DNA of 64,000 nucleotides from Rhizobium sp. GTDB taxonomy: Bacteria > Pseudomonadota > Alphaproteobacteria > Rhizobiales > Rhizobiaceae. The stretch is from contig JAPZUE010000006.1 in assembly GCA_027533385.1 (NCBI GenBank), positions 203,309-267,308 of the forward strand, written 5' to 3'. This document shows positions 50,324 to 60,159 of the stretch, piece by piece (positions within the stretch are counted from its first letter, which is position 1; each line of letters opens with the position of its first letter). The notes beneath the pieces are model-generated. The model had not been told where the DNA came from, ran no database searches, and was given only the letters and a program-made list of their open reading frames with translations. The translations under genes were made by a program, and so were the position numbers.

Positions 50324-51697
50324 ATGACTGCGCGTATCCTGGTCGTCGATGATATCCCCGCCAATGTGAAGTTGCTCGAAGCGCGGCTGATGGCGGAGTA
50401 TTTCGACGTCCTGACTGCGAGCAATGGCCGCGACGCTCTCGACATCTGCGACCGCACCCAGGTCGACGTCATCCTGCTCGACATCATGATGCCGGAAATG
50501 GACGGTTTCGAAGTCTGCGAACGGCTCAAGTCCAATCCGCGCACGGCGCATATACCCGTTGTCATGGTCACCGCGCTCGACCAGCCGTCCGATCGCGTTC
50601 GCGGTCTGCAGGCCGGTGCCGATGATTTCCTCACAAAGCCGGTCAACGACCTGCAACTGATCTCCCGCGTCAAGAGCTTGGTCCGGCTCAAGACGCTGAC
50701 CGACGAACTGCGCGTCCGTCACGATTCAACCCGCCAGGCCGGCATTGACGACATGCTGCGACTGCAGGACGGTCGACTGGAAGACCAGGCACAGGTCCTG
50801 CTCGTCGACAGCCGTGGCGCCTCCCAGGAGCGCATCATCAAGTCGCTGAAGCCGATTGCCGAAGTGATCGCCATGTCCGATCCGCAGGCCGCCGTCTTCG
50901 AGGCAGCCGAGAACCCGCTCGACCTGATCATCGTCAACAGCAATCTCGAAGACTACGACCCCTTGCGGCTCTGCTCGCAGATCCGATCGCTCGAGCGCAC
51001 GCGCTTCATTCCGATCCTGCTGATCACCGAGCAGGGGGACGAGCAGATGATCATCCGGTCGTTCGATCTCGGCGTCAACGATTACATCGTGCGTCCGCTT
51101 GATCCGAATGAGCTGATTGCCCGCACGCTGACCCAGGTGCGCCGCAAGCGCTTCAACGACCGCCTGCGCAACAGCGTCCGTCAGACCATCGAGCTCGCCG
51201 TGACCGACGGCCTGACCGGGCTTCACAATCGCCGCTATCTCGACACCCATCTGCGAACGCTGTTTGCCCGCGCCAAGGTGCGTGGCCGGCCGCTGACGCT
51301 GTGCATCACCGATATCGATAGGTTCAAGCAGGTGAACGACGTCTACGGCCATGATGCCGGTGACGAAGTGCTGAAGGAATTTGCGGGCCGCATCCGCTCG
51401 ACGGTGCGTGGTGCTGACCTTGCCTGCCGCTATGGCGGTGAGGAGTTTGTCGTGGTGATGCCGGATACGCCCGCAGAAGCCGCAGCCGCAGTCGCCGAGC
51501 GCCTGCGCGGCATGATCGAGGCGCGGCCTTTCCAGCTCCGCTCCGGCGAAACACCCTTGATGCTGACCGCCTCCATGGGCATTGCCACGCTCGGACCGGG
51601 CATCGAAACGCCAGAGCAACTGCTGAAGCAGGCCGACCGTGCGCTCTATGAGGCGAAGAATTCCGGTCGCAATCGTGTGGTTGCCGCCGCCGCCTGA
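50324..51697 (+). CDS. pleD: Response regulator / diguanylate cyclase PleD
   Basis: Makes cyclic di-GMP at the differentiating pole in Caulobacter-type cells. It is 457 residues: first receiver with Asp53 (ILLDIMMPEMDG), a degenerate second receiver (about 150-285), then GGDEF domain. The active-site motif is GGEEF at 371-375, and the product-inhibition I-site RGAD is at 362-365, five residues upstream, so feedback control is retained. It is co-transcribed with divK. Confidence 0.97.
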   Translation: MTARILVVDDIPANVKLLEARLMAEYFDVLTASNGRDALDICDRTQVDVILLDIMMPEMDGFEVCERLKSNPRTAHIPVVMVTALDQPSDRVRGLQAGADDFLTKPVNDLQLISRVKSLVRLKTLTDELRVRHDSTRQAGIDDMLRLQDGRLEDQAQVLLVDSRGASQERIIKSLKPIAEVIAMSDPQAAVFEAAENPLDLIIVNSNLEDYDPLRLCSQIRSLERTRFIPILLITEQGDEQMIIRSFDLGVNDYIVRPLDPNELIARTLTQVRRKRFNDRLRNSVRQTIELAVTDGLTGLHNRRYLDTHLRTLFARAKVRGRPLTLCITDIDRFKQVNDVYGHDAGDEVLKEFAGRIRSTVRGADLACRYGGEEFVVVMPDTPAEAAAAVAERLRGMIEARPFQLRSGETPLMLTASMGIATLGPGIETPEQLLKQADRALYEAKNSGRNRVVAAAA

Positions 51698-52205
51698 TTT
51701 TTGTCGTGCGAATGTCCTCTGGAAAAGCCGATTATTGACCGAAGTCTGGAAAGATTTTCACAGCTTTCTGATGCGTCCTTATTATGCGCAGGATTTCAGT
51801 TCTTGCCGACTTTTTGAGCAGTTACAAAGCGGCTTATCTTTCATCCTCGGAATAGTATTCAGGGTGATTCCCTCTACACTACGTGCATCCGGGACAAATG
51901 TGCTTAATCGGCTTTATGCTTAAACGAATATTAGGGTCTGCTTCTGGCGGATGATCTCGCTCGGGCGAGGGACGCTCTATCAGCTGACAAAACTAAGCTT
52001 CAGATGAACTCGAATGCAACTGCAGTCTGTTCAAGTTTCAATGTGTGTAGAACTCACTATCACCACGTTATCGCAAGTTCATCCCTGCCTAATTTAACCA
52101 TACTGCGACGTTCATCGGGTACAGCGTTAAGAAACTGTTGATTTTTGTCTCTAGTTGAGAGAACTTGCACCCAGCAGACAAGACCTCCACGCGAGGTCGT
52201 AGATA
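51698..52205. other. Long intergenic region after pleD
   Basis: About 500 bases, visibly A+T-richer than the flanks, with only short ORFs whose composition is not coding-like. I see no clear terminator right after pleD, no repeat and no tRNA. It may hold the promoter of the RNA candidate that follows. Confidence 0.55.
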
Positions 52206-52354
52206 CCCCATGATGCTCAGGTCCGCCGCATCTCCTGGGTCGTGGGGTCGGTCGGTTGGTATGCAACGTCAAAAACGGTTCCTCGTGCCGTGTTGTGTGC
52301 CGACCGACCCCCTATTGTAAAGACACCGGTTTCCGCAAGGAGGCCGGTGTTTTT
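52206..52354 (+). ncRNA. Structured RNA candidate with two mutually exclusive stems and a terminator
   Basis: Stem A pairs CCCCATGA (52206-52213) with TCGTGGGG (52240-52247, one G-U). Stem B pairs GGGGTCGGTCGG (52244-52255) with CCGACCGACCCC (52300-52311), a perfect 12 bp. Both need bases 52244-52247, so they exclude each other. ACACCGG (52323-52329) with CCGGTGT (52344-52350) plus TTTT forms a terminator. The next protein gene (rpmG) is on the other strand, so this looks like a free-standing RNA. The 5' end is unknown. Confidence 0.45.
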
Positions 52355-52420
52355 CGTTCTGGGCGACGTGGCGTGAGGGAAGGGCATCGGCAATCCTAGT
52401 GACCTCAGACCGCCAAAAGA

Positions 52421-52453
52421 AAAAGGCGCGCCGCAGTCAGCGGCACGCCTTTT
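52421..52453 (-). terminator. Intrinsic terminator of rpmG
   Basis: AAAAGGCGCGCCGC (52421-52434) pairs with GCGGCACGCCTTTT (52440-52453), one mismatch, 5-base loop. On the minus strand it ends in TTTTTCTTTT, 22 bases past the rpmG stop. Confidence 0.88.
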
Positions 52454-52474
52454 TGAGAAGCCCTTGATCAAGTC

Positions 52475-52642
52475 TTACTTGATCTTGGTTTCCTTGAACT
52501 CGACATGCTTCTTAGCAACCGGGTCGTACTTGGTCTTCGTCATCTTTTCCGTCATCGTGCGGCTGTTCTTCGTGGTCACGTAGAAGAAACCCGTGTCAGC
52601 CGTCGACAGAAGCTTGATCTTGATGGTTGTAGCCTTGGCCAT
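52475..52642 (-). CDS. rpmG: 50S ribosomal protein L33
   Basis: A 55-residue basic ribosomal protein, [20 protein letters not shown] at the start and [17 protein letters not shown] at the end. It is the cysteine-free (zinc-independent) L33 type, since no CxxC pair is present. The open frame extends upstream, but the ATG at 52642 gives the family N-terminus. A terminator follows. Confidence 0.96.
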   Translation of the reverse strand: MAKATTIKIKLLSTADTGFFYVTTKNSRTMTEKMTKTKYDPVAKKHVEFKETKIK

Positions 52643-52732
52643 GGTCGTCCTGCCTCTAATAAACGAAGCCGTGGACGACCGAACGAGGCCCACGGCAGAT
52701 CTGGCGCGAAACTACAAATCGCGCCTGAAAAG

Positions 52733-53917
52733 TCAAGTGCGTTTCGGGCTAAAAAGCAGGCGCCCCAGGGAAAGCACGACATAGAGGGCGAAGAAGCCCG
52801 CAATTGCCCACGCAAAACCGTCATTGCCGGTCAGATCGATCGCCGCCCCGATGGCCTGTGGACCGGCAACCGTGCCCACGGCGTAACAGAAGATGAAGGC
52901 CGCATTGGCAGCCGCCAGGTCAGCCCCGGTGAGTCGCGATCCCAGATGGCTCAAGCCCACGGTGTAGAGGCCGGACACACAGCCGCCCCAGAACAGGAGG
53001 ACAATCGCCATCAGCTGCCAATGACCGGAAAGCCAGGGCAGCGCCAGCGAGCCCGCAAGGCCGACGATGGCGAGGATGGAGAGAAGCAGGCGCCGGTCGC
53101 GCATTCGGTCGGAGAGCAGTCCCAGCGGGATCTGGAAGATCATGTTGCCGATGCCCATGACGGTCAGCAGAAGCGCTGCCTGCGTCTCTGTGAAGCCGCT
53201 GCGGGTCGCATAGATCGGGAAGAGGGAAAGGCCACCGGCTTCCACCGCGCCAAAGACGAAAACCGCAACGGTCGCTGTCGGCACCAGAAAGATGTAGCGG
53301 AAGAAATGCATCTCCGGCTTCTCGTTCAGCACCGGGCTTTCGTTGCGCGCGATGTAGATCGGGATGGCGGCGGCCAGGATTGCGACCGCACCGACCGCAA
53401 ACGGCAGCAGCCCCTCGCTGCCGAGCACCGAGAAGAGCAGAGGGCCGCAGGCGAAGCCGACGGCGAGCATGGTGGCATAGATGCCCATGACAAGCCCGCG
53501 CTTGCGCGAGGGGGCTGCCGCATTGATCCAGAATTCGGAGAGAATGAAGAGCGTGGTGGTCGCGCCATGGAAGACGATGCGCAGCGGAAACCACATCCAG
53601 AACTGTTCGGCATAGTAGAAACCTACCGCGCTGATCGCTGACAGCACCACCGCCCACAGCATGGTGGGCACCACCCCGAAGCGGTGCGCGAGTTTGGTCG
53701 TCACGGGTGCCGCCGCCATGGCGGCAATCCCGGCCATCGCCGAATTCAGCCCGATCAGTGTCGACGAGATGCCGCGCTTCTCGAGAATGATGCTGAGCAG
53801 CGGCAGGCCAAGCCCGATCGCAATGCCGACAGCCGAGATGGCCGAGACGGCCGCAATCAGCGATGGCCAGTGGATTTCTTCGCGATGCCCATCCAGGCCG
53901 CCATTTGCCTCAGACAT
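52733..53917 (-). CDS. MFS transporter (YcaD-like)
   Basis: 394-residue inner-membrane protein with about 12 hydrophobic spans. The first loop has LAHRFGVVPTMLW in place of the canonical MFS A-motif, and the second-half repeat has PLGLLSDRMRDRRLLL, a good A-motif copy. The substrate is not evident. The order rpmG-MFS-DUF983-rnr is typical of rhizobia. It is 239 bases from DUF983, so it probably has its own promoter in 53918-54156. Confidence 0.87.
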   Translation of the reverse strand: MSEANGGLDGHREEIHWPSLIAAVSAISAVGIAIGLGLPLLSIILEKRGISSTLIGLNSAMAGIAAMAAAPVTTKLAHRFGVVPTMLWAVVLSAISAVGFYYAEQFWMWFPLRIVFHGATTTLFILSEFWINAAAPSRKRGLVMGIYATMLAVGFACGPLLFSVLGSEGLLPFAVGAVAILAAAIPIYIARNESPVLNEKPEMHFFRYIFLVPTATVAVFVFGAVEAGGLSLFPIYATRSGFTETQAALLLTVMGIGNMIFQIPLGLLSDRMRDRRLLLSILAIVGLAGSLALPWLSGHWQLMAIVLLFWGGCVSGLYTVGLSHLGSRLTGADLAAANAAFIFCYAVGTVAGPQAIGAAIDLTGNDGFAWAIAGFFALYVVLSLGRLLFSPKRT

Positions 53918-54156
53918 CGGACACCCGGTCGTTGATGTCGTGTCCCTGTCTGCGGTCGCATGGCAGACGGGCGGGTGTCGAAATCAGTGATGGCATTGGC
54001 GCTTATCAGCTCCCCGGCATAATCGATCGGCGCGGCATGTTCAGACCGGAAAGGCCGCGCCTGTCAAGCGCTTCTGCTCTCTCGCGGCGAATCGGCTGCG
54101 CGCCATTTTTGGACATGTATCGGTAAACCGCCACAGCTGCGTGACGGATCAGTGAC

Positions 54157-54606
54157 CTAGTCGCGGTCGTCCCTGAAGGTCTCAGGCTCATCCTCATGGC
54201 CACCGAAGCCATGCATGCGCAGTGCCCATTGCAGTCCAACGACACCGCCCTTGGTCGGCTGCAGGCAGAGCAGGGAGGTGATGACCCCGATCGGCGCCCA
54301 GATCGCAAAATGGACCCAGGATGGCAGCACGAAGACCAGATCGGTCGCCATGAAGCCGCCGACCAGTACGTGGCCGAGGATGAGAATGACGAGATAGGCG
54401 GGAAGATCGTCCGCGCGGTGGTGATGATAGGCCTCGCCGCAGGAGGCACAATTGTCCGCGACCTTGAGATAGCTGCGGAAGAGCTTGCCCGAACCGCAGG
54501 CGGGGCACTGGTTCAGCATGCCACGCTTGATCGAGCGACCGACGGGACGATCGGCCTTTTCGCCGCCGCCATACTGGATCGTCGCCTGGTTCTGATTGCC
54601 GCTCAT
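54157..54606 (-). CDS. DUF983 family membrane protein
   Basis: 149 residues. A zinc-ribbon-like pair (NQCPACGSGKLF and DNCASCGEAYHHH) precedes two hydrophobic spans (LVILILGHVLVGGFMATDL and WAPIGVITSLLCLQP). Function unknown. The ATG at 54606 has a CGGAGGCAGGAC ribosome site; the frame's earlier start at 54633 would overlap rnr. It lies 23 bases after rnr and is likely in its operon. Confidence 0.9.
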   Translation of the reverse strand: MSGNQNQATIQYGGGEKADRPVGRSIKRGMLNQCPACGSGKLFRSYLKVADNCASCGEAYHHHRADDLPAYLVILILGHVLVGGFMATDLVFVLPSWVHFAIWAPIGVITSLLCLQPTKGGVVGLQWALRMHGFGGHEDEPETFRDDRD

Positions 54607-54629
54607 GTCCTGCCTCCGGGGCGAAAGTG

Positions 54630-56990
54630 TCAACGTCGCGAGCGCGGCGGTCGTGTGCCGGGCTGTTTCCGACCGCGACGTCCCGCCTTGTGGAAGGAAC
54701 GCGTGCCCATGGGCATCTTGCGTCCCTCACTCAGCATCTCGAAGCGAAGCGCGCCGGCGAGCGGCACAGCTTCCACGAGACGAACCTCGACGGTATCGCC
54801 GAGCTGATAGCCAAGACCGGACTTCTCGCCGGTGAGCGCCTGGTGCGCTTCGTCGTAGATATAGTAGTCGCGGCCCAGCGTGGAAACCGGGATAAAGCCA
54901 TCTGCGCCAAATTGCGGCAGGCTGATGAACAGGCCCGACTTCGTGACACCAGAAACCTGGCCGTCGAATTCGTCACCAATGCGGCCCGCAAGGTGATGGG
55001 CGATCAGCCGGTTGATCGTATCTCGCTCGGCCGCCATGGCGCGACGCTCGAAGGTCGAGATCTCGGCGGAGATGTCCTCGAGGCTCGCTTCCTCATCGGG
55101 CGTAATCCCGCCTTCACCGAGGCCAAGCGATCCCACCAGCGCCCGATGCACGATCAGGTCGGCATAGCGCCGGATCGGCGACGTGAAATGCGCGTACTTC
55201 ATCAGGTTGAGGCCGAAATGGCCGATATTCTCCGGACTGTAGATCGCCTGGCTCTGGCTGCGCAGCACCATCTCGTTGACCATGGTCTGGTGCGGCGTAC
55301 CTTCCGCCTTGGCGAGAATGCCGTTGAACGAGTTCGACCGCATGTTGCCGCCCTTGACGAGCGACATGCCAAGCGTGCCGAGGAACTCGCGCAGCACCTC
55401 CTGCTTGGCAAGCGACGGTGCGTCATGGATGCGATAGATCAGCGGCTGCCGCTTCTTTTCCAGCGTCTCGGCGGCAGAGACGTTGGCCTGGATCATCATC
55501 TCCTCGATCAGCTTGTGCGCATCAAGCCGTTCCGGCACATGCACGCGATCGACCGTGCCGTCTTCCTTGAGGATGATCTTGCGCTCGGGCATGTCGAGCT
55601 CGAGCGGTTGGCGCCGGTCACGGCCACGCTTCATCACGCCATAGGCGTGCCATAGAGGCTTCAGGATCGGTTCCAGCAACGGGCCGGTCTTGTCATCAGG
55701 CTTGCCGTCGATCGCGGCCTGCGCCTGCTGGTAAGACAGCTTGGCCGCACTCTTCATCATGATGCGATGGAAGGTGTGGCTTGCCTTGCGCCCCTCATGC
55801 GAGAAGACCATCCGCACGGCGAGCGCCGGACGGTCGACGCCCTCGCGCAGCGAGCAGAGATCGTTGGAGATCCGCTCCGGTAGCATCGGCACGACGCGAT
55901 CGGGGAAGTAGACGGAATTGCCGCGCTTCAGCGCCTCGCGGTCGAGCGCCGATTTCGGCCGGATGTAGTAGGATACATCGGCGATCGCCACCGTCACGAT
56001 CACGCCATCCGGATTGTCGGGCGAGGGATCGAGTTCGGCATAGACGGCGTCGTCATGGTCCTTGGCGTCATGCGGATCGATGGTAATCAGCGGCAGGTCG
56101 CGCCAGTCCTCGCGATGCGACATCGAGGCGGGCTTGGCAGCCTCTGCTTCCGAAATCACCGACTGCGGGAAGATATGCGGAATGCCATGCGCATGGATGG
56201 CAATCATCGAGATCGCCTTCTCCGAAGCGACTGAGCCGACAACCGTCAGCACCTTGGCCCGGGTCAGGCCGAAACGGGCGGCACGACCGACTTCGACCTC
56301 GACCAGATCGCCATCCTTGGCCTCTCCGAGATCGGTCGCGTCGATCTGCATTTCCTCGCCGCGACGATCGATTGGCATCAGGCGGGCGCCACCATCGGAC
56401 ATCAGCCTGACAACACCCATGACCGAGCCGACATGGCGGTCGAGGATCTTGATCACCCGCGCCGTATAGGCTGGGCCCGAGCGATCCTTGTTGGCGAAGA
56501 TCTTGGCCAGAGCCCGATCGCCCAGCCCGCCGACGGGCGCCTTGCCCTTGGAGCGGTCTGAGCTCGACTGCCGGATCAGCACGGCCGGTGCCGCACCGGC
56601 TTCCTCGGGCCATTCTGCCGGACGGCCGATCAGTTCGCCATCCTTGTCCCGGGTGGTGATGTCGAGCACGGTGACCGGCGGCAGCGCGCCGGGCCGCGTC
56701 AGCGACTTGCGGCTCTTCTGCACCAGGCCGTCATCTTCCAGATCCTTCAGTGCCTGCTTGAGTTCCACCCTCTGTTCGCCCTTCAACCCGAAGGCCTTGG
56801 CGATTTCGCGCTTGGAGGCGCGGTCGGGATTGTCGGTGATGAACTGCATGAGCACGTCGCGCGGCGGAACTTCGCCATGGATCAACGCGGCGGGATTGCT
56901 GGCTTTCACCTTGGCCGCGCCTTCCGCACGCCGGCTCTTGCGGTTGCCGGAGCCGGGGATCTCGGAGGGGTCGCGGTGTCTCTTGCTCAA
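54630..56990 (-). CDS. rnr: Ribonuclease R
   Basis: 3'-to-5' exoribonuclease of the RNB family that degrades structured RNA. It is 786 residues. An N-terminal helix-turn-helix/cold-shock region precedes the catalytic RNB domain with the Asp cluster ITIDPHDAKDHDDAVYAELD. An S1 domain (GQVSGVTKSGLFISL) and a basic Arg/Lys tail (KAGRRGRKQPGTRPPRSRR) follow. Its ATG overlaps the topA stop by four bases (ATGA), so the two are translationally coupled. Confidence 0.97.
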   Translation of the reverse strand: MSKRHRDPSEIPGSGNRKSRRAEGAAKVKASNPAALIHGEVPPRDVLMQFITDNPDRASKREIAKAFGLKGEQRVELKQALKDLEDDGLVQKSRKSLTRPGALPPVTVLDITTRDKDGELIGRPAEWPEEAGAAPAVLIRQSSSDRSKGKAPVGGLGDRALAKIFANKDRSGPAYTARVIKILDRHVGSVMGVVRLMSDGGARLMPIDRRGEEMQIDATDLGEAKDGDLVEVEVGRAARFGLTRAKVLTVVGSVASEKAISMIAIHAHGIPHIFPQSVISEAEAAKPASMSHREDWRDLPLITIDPHDAKDHDDAVYAELDPSPDNPDGVIVTVAIADVSYYIRPKSALDREALKRGNSVYFPDRVVPMLPERISNDLCSLREGVDRPALAVRMVFSHEGRKASHTFHRIMMKSAAKLSYQQAQAAIDGKPDDKTGPLLEPILKPLWHAYGVMKRGRDRRQPLELDMPERKIILKEDGTVDRVHVPERLDAHKLIEEMMIQANVSAAETLEKKRQPLIYRIHDAPSLAKQEVLREFLGTLGMSLVKGGNMRSNSFNGILAKAEGTPHQTMVNEMVLRSQSQAIYSPENIGHFGLNLMKYAHFTSPIRRYADLIVHRALVGSLGLGEGGITPDEEASLEDISAEISTFERRAMAAERDTINRLIAHHLAGRIGDEFDGQVSGVTKSGLFISLPQFGADGFIPVSTLGRDYYIYDEAHQALTGEKSGLGYQLGDTVEVRLVEAVPLAGALRFEMLSEGRKMPMGTRSFHKAGRRGRKQPGTRPPRSRR

Positions 56991-59680
56991 GTCGCACTCT
57001 TCTTTGTTGTCTTTGCCTTTGCGGGGGCCTTCTTGGATGCTGCCGCCTTCGGCTTGGCCGCAGCCTTCTTCGGCTTTTCGGCAGCACCGTCACCCGACTT
57101 TGCCTTGGCAGCCTTGGCCGGAGCCTTCTTCGCCTTGGTCTTGCCGCCGCCGTCCTTGGCCGCACGCTCGGCGATCAGCACGAGGGCTTCCTCGACGGTG
57201 ATGTCCTGCGGGTCCTTGCCCTTCGGCAAGGTAGCATTGACCTTGCCCCAGTTCACATAGGGGCCATAACGGCCGTCGCGCACGGTAATCGCGCCGCCGT
57301 CTGGATGATCGCCCAGTTCCTTGAGCGCCGCAGCCGTCGTGCGCCCGCGGCCACCAGGGCCCTTGCTCTGCTTTTCGGCCAGCACGGTGACCGCGCGATT
57401 GAGGCCGATCGACAGAACATCCTCAATGCTTTCGAGGTTGGCATAGGTCCCGTCATGAAGCACGAAGGGGCCGTAGCGGCCGAGACCGGCCGAAATCATC
57501 TTGCCAGTCTCCGGATGCGGACCGACATCGCGCGGCAGCGCCAGCAGCGAAAGGGCCTTTTCCAGGTCGATCGAGGCAGGCGTCCACCCCTTCGGCAGCG
57601 ACGAGCGCTTGGCCTCCTTGCCGTCACCACGCTGGATATAGGGCCCGAACCGGCCCGACCGCAGTGTGATCTCTTCTTCCGTCACCGGATCCTTGCCGAG
57701 CGCGCGCGGCTCGTTGCTGCCGCCGGCCTCCGCTTCCGCGCCACCGTCATTGGTCAGCTGGCGCGTGAAATTGCATTCCGGATAGTTCGAGCAGCCGACA
57801 AAGGCGCCATACTTGCCGAGCTTGAGCGACAGGTTGCCCGTGCCGCAGACCTGGCAGATGCGCGGATCAGAACCGTCTTCACGCTTGGGGAAGACGAGCG
57901 GTGCCAGCGCCTCGTTCAACGCGTCGAGCACATTGGTGACGCGAAGTTCCTTGGTGTCTTCGATCTGGGCGAAGAAGTCCTGCCAGAAGGCGCGGAGCAC
58001 GTCCTTCCAGTTCAGCTCGCCCGCCGAGATCTTGTCGAGCTTCTCTTCGAGATCGGCCGTGAAATCGTATTCGACATATTTGGTGAAGAAGTTTTCCAGG
58101 AACGCCGTGACCAGCCGTCCCTTCGAATGCGGCACCAGCTTGCGCTTGTCGGTGATCACATATTCGCGGTCGCTCAGCGTCTTCAGTGTCGCCGCATAGG
58201 TCGACGGACGACCGATGCCGAGCTCTTCCATCTTCTTGATCAGCGACGCCTCTGAATAGCGCGGCGGCGGCTCGGTGAAATGCTGGCTGGCACTGACCTT
58301 CTGCTTGGCCAGCGCCTCGCGCGCATTGATCTCGGGCAGACGACCATCCTCGTCGTCACCATCCTCGGGAGCTTCGCCTTCCTCGCGCTGGTCGGTATAG
58401 GCAGCGATGAAGCCGTCGAAGCGGATGACCGAACCGACGGCGCGCAGGCCGGCCTTCTCACCACTGTTGTCGGCGAGGATTTCAACGGTCGTGCGCTCGA
58501 TCTCGGCGGATGCCATCTGGCTGGCGATGCCGCGTTTCCAGATCAGGTCGTAAAGCCGCATCTGGTCGCTGTCGAGGAAGCGGCGCAGCTTGTCGGGCGA
58601 GCGGTTGAAGTCCGTCGGGCGGATGGCTTCGTGGGCTTCCTGGGCGTTCTTCGCCTTGGTGGAGTAGAAGCGCGGCTTTTCCGGAACATAGCGCGGGCCG
58701 AACTGGTCGAGCACGGCAGCGCGTGCGGCATCGATGGCTTCGGGTGCCATCTGCACGCCATCGGTACGCATATAGGTGATCAGACCGACGGTCTCGCCGC
58801 CGATATCGATACCCTCGTAAAGCTTCTGGGCGATCTGCATGGTGCGCGAGGCCGAGAAGCCGAGCTTGGACGAGGCTGCCTGCTGCAGGGTCGAGGTGGT
58901 GAAGGGCGGGCCCGGATTGCGCTTGACCGGCTTTGCCTCGACGCTTTCGACGCCGTAGCGCGCGCCTTCCAAAAGCGCCTTGATGGTCGCCGCCTGATCG
59001 CCATTGGTGAGCGAATTGCGCTGGATGCGCTTGCCGAGATGCGAGACGAGCTTTGCCTCGAACTCGTCGCCGCGCGGCGTCTTCAGGAGTGCGGAGATAT
59101 TCCAGTATTCCTCTGCGACGAAACGCTCGATCTCGTTTTCGCGGTCGCAGACGAGGCGCAGCGCAACCGACTGCACGCGGCCGGCCGAACGCGCACCCGG
59201 CAGCTTGCGCCAGAGAACCGGAGAAAGATTGAAGCCGACGAGATAATCGAGCGCACGGCGGGCGAGATAGGCATCGACCAGGGGTGTGTCGATATCACGC
59301 GGATTGGCCATGGCATCGAGCACGGCCTTTTTGGTGATCGCGTTGAAGACGACGCGCTTGACCGGCTTGTCGCCAATGACGCGCTTCTTCTTCAGAAGGT
59401 CGAGCACGTGCCAGGAAATCGCTTCCCCTTCGCGATCCGGGTCGGTCGCCAGAAACAGGCCATCGGAGGACTTCACGGCGTCCGCAATGTCCTTCATCCG
59501 CTTCTGTGAGGCCGTATCCACCTCCCAGAACATCTCGAAATCCTGGTCCGGGAGAACGGAGCCGTCCTTGGCTGGCAGATCGCGCACATGGCCGAACGAG
59601 GCGAGCACCTTGTATCCGGAGCCCAGATACTTGTTGATCGTCTTGGCCTTGGCCGGGGATTCTACGACTACGACGTTCAT
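56987..59680 (-). CDS. topA: DNA topoisomerase I
   Basis: Type IA topoisomerase that relaxes negative supercoils. It is 897 residues. The Toprim domain starts VVESPAKAKTINKYLGSGYK, and the acidic triad lies in LATDPDREGEAISWH. The catalytic tyrosine is in GLITYMRTDGVQ. A Cys4 zinc ribbon (ICQVCGTGNL, FVGCSNYPECNF) and several topo-C repeats follow (FGPYIQRGDG, YGPFVLHDG, YGPYVNWG). The tail is Lys/Ala-rich (about 60 residues). It is the first gene of the topA-rnr-DUF983 run and is normally preceded by dprA in rhizobia. Confidence 0.97.
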   Translation of the reverse strand: MNVVVVESPAKAKTINKYLGSGYKVLASFGHVRDLPAKDGSVLPDQDFEMFWEVDTASQKRMKDIADAVKSSDGLFLATDPDREGEAISWHVLDLLKKKRVIGDKPVKRVVFNAITKKAVLDAMANPRDIDTPLVDAYLARRALDYLVGFNLSPVLWRKLPGARSAGRVQSVALRLVCDRENEIERFVAEEYWNISALLKTPRGDEFEAKLVSHLGKRIQRNSLTNGDQAATIKALLEGARYGVESVEAKPVKRNPGPPFTTSTLQQAASSKLGFSASRTMQIAQKLYEGIDIGGETVGLITYMRTDGVQMAPEAIDAARAAVLDQFGPRYVPEKPRFYSTKAKNAQEAHEAIRPTDFNRSPDKLRRFLDSDQMRLYDLIWKRGIASQMASAEIERTTVEILADNSGEKAGLRAVGSVIRFDGFIAAYTDQREEGEAPEDGDDEDGRLPEINAREALAKQKVSASQHFTEPPPRYSEASLIKKMEELGIGRPSTYAATLKTLSDREYVITDKRKLVPHSKGRLVTAFLENFFTKYVEYDFTADLEEKLDKISAGELNWKDVLRAFWQDFFAQIEDTKELRVTNVLDALNEALAPLVFPKREDGSDPRICQVCGTGNLSLKLGKYGAFVGCSNYPECNFTRQLTNDGGAEAEAGGSNEPRALGKDPVTEEEITLRSGRFGPYIQRGDGKEAKRSSLPKGWTPASIDLEKALSLLALPRDVGPHPETGKMISAGLGRYGPFVLHDGTYANLESIEDVLSIGLNRAVTVLAEKQSKGPGGRGRTTAAALKELGDHPDGGAITVRDGRYGPYVNWGKVNATLPKGKDPQDITVEEALVLIAERAAKDGGGKTKAKKAPAKAAKAKSGDGAAEKPKKAAAKPKAAASKKAPAKAKTTKKSAT

Positions 59681-59925
59681 TGGACAAATGTACCTTCAAC
59701 GCATCCGATCAGCGGCACCGCACCACCGTCTTCGGAACACGGTTTTCCGACATGGAGGGCGAAACGCCTGCGGTCAAGAGGTGAAGCCCATTTTCCGACG
59801 AGGGAGCGAATACAACCGGAGGAAGATCATAGGTAGATTGCAATCCTAGATAAATGATCTATTGTATTTTGCAGGGTATGGCGAGGTCTGGTTGTGGCGA
59901 CCTCCGGTGACGACGGACGAGAGCG

Positions 59926-60159
59926 ATGGCACGAGACACAATCGACATGAATGGTCGCGGAACCCGCACCATGGAGAACATCGCCTATATCCGCCAGATG
60001 CTCGCCGAGTTGCGGATGGTTGCGGAAAACGAGGGCGCCGAAATGCTGTGCTACCTGATCGAGATGGCCTATGTGGAGGCCGGCGATGTTCAGGCCGGTC
60101 GTCGGGCCCTCTCAATCCATCATGCTCAGCGAGACAAAGCCCCCCGCATGCCGCTCTAG
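59926..60159 (+). CDS. Small conserved-looking protein of unknown function
   Basis: 77 residues, mainly helical ([20 protein letters not shown], then [20 protein letters not shown]). A similar short protein often accompanies dprA/topA in rhizobia, as far as I recall. The start could also be the ATG at 59947. The last 16 codons overlap the 3' end of the dprA remnant on the other strand. It is divergent from topA, with 245 bases between them in which I see no structured element. Confidence 0.65.
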   Translation: MARDTIDMNGRGTRTMENIAYIRQMLAELRMVAENEGAEMLCYLIEMAYVEAGDVQAGRRALSIHHAQRDKAPRMPL

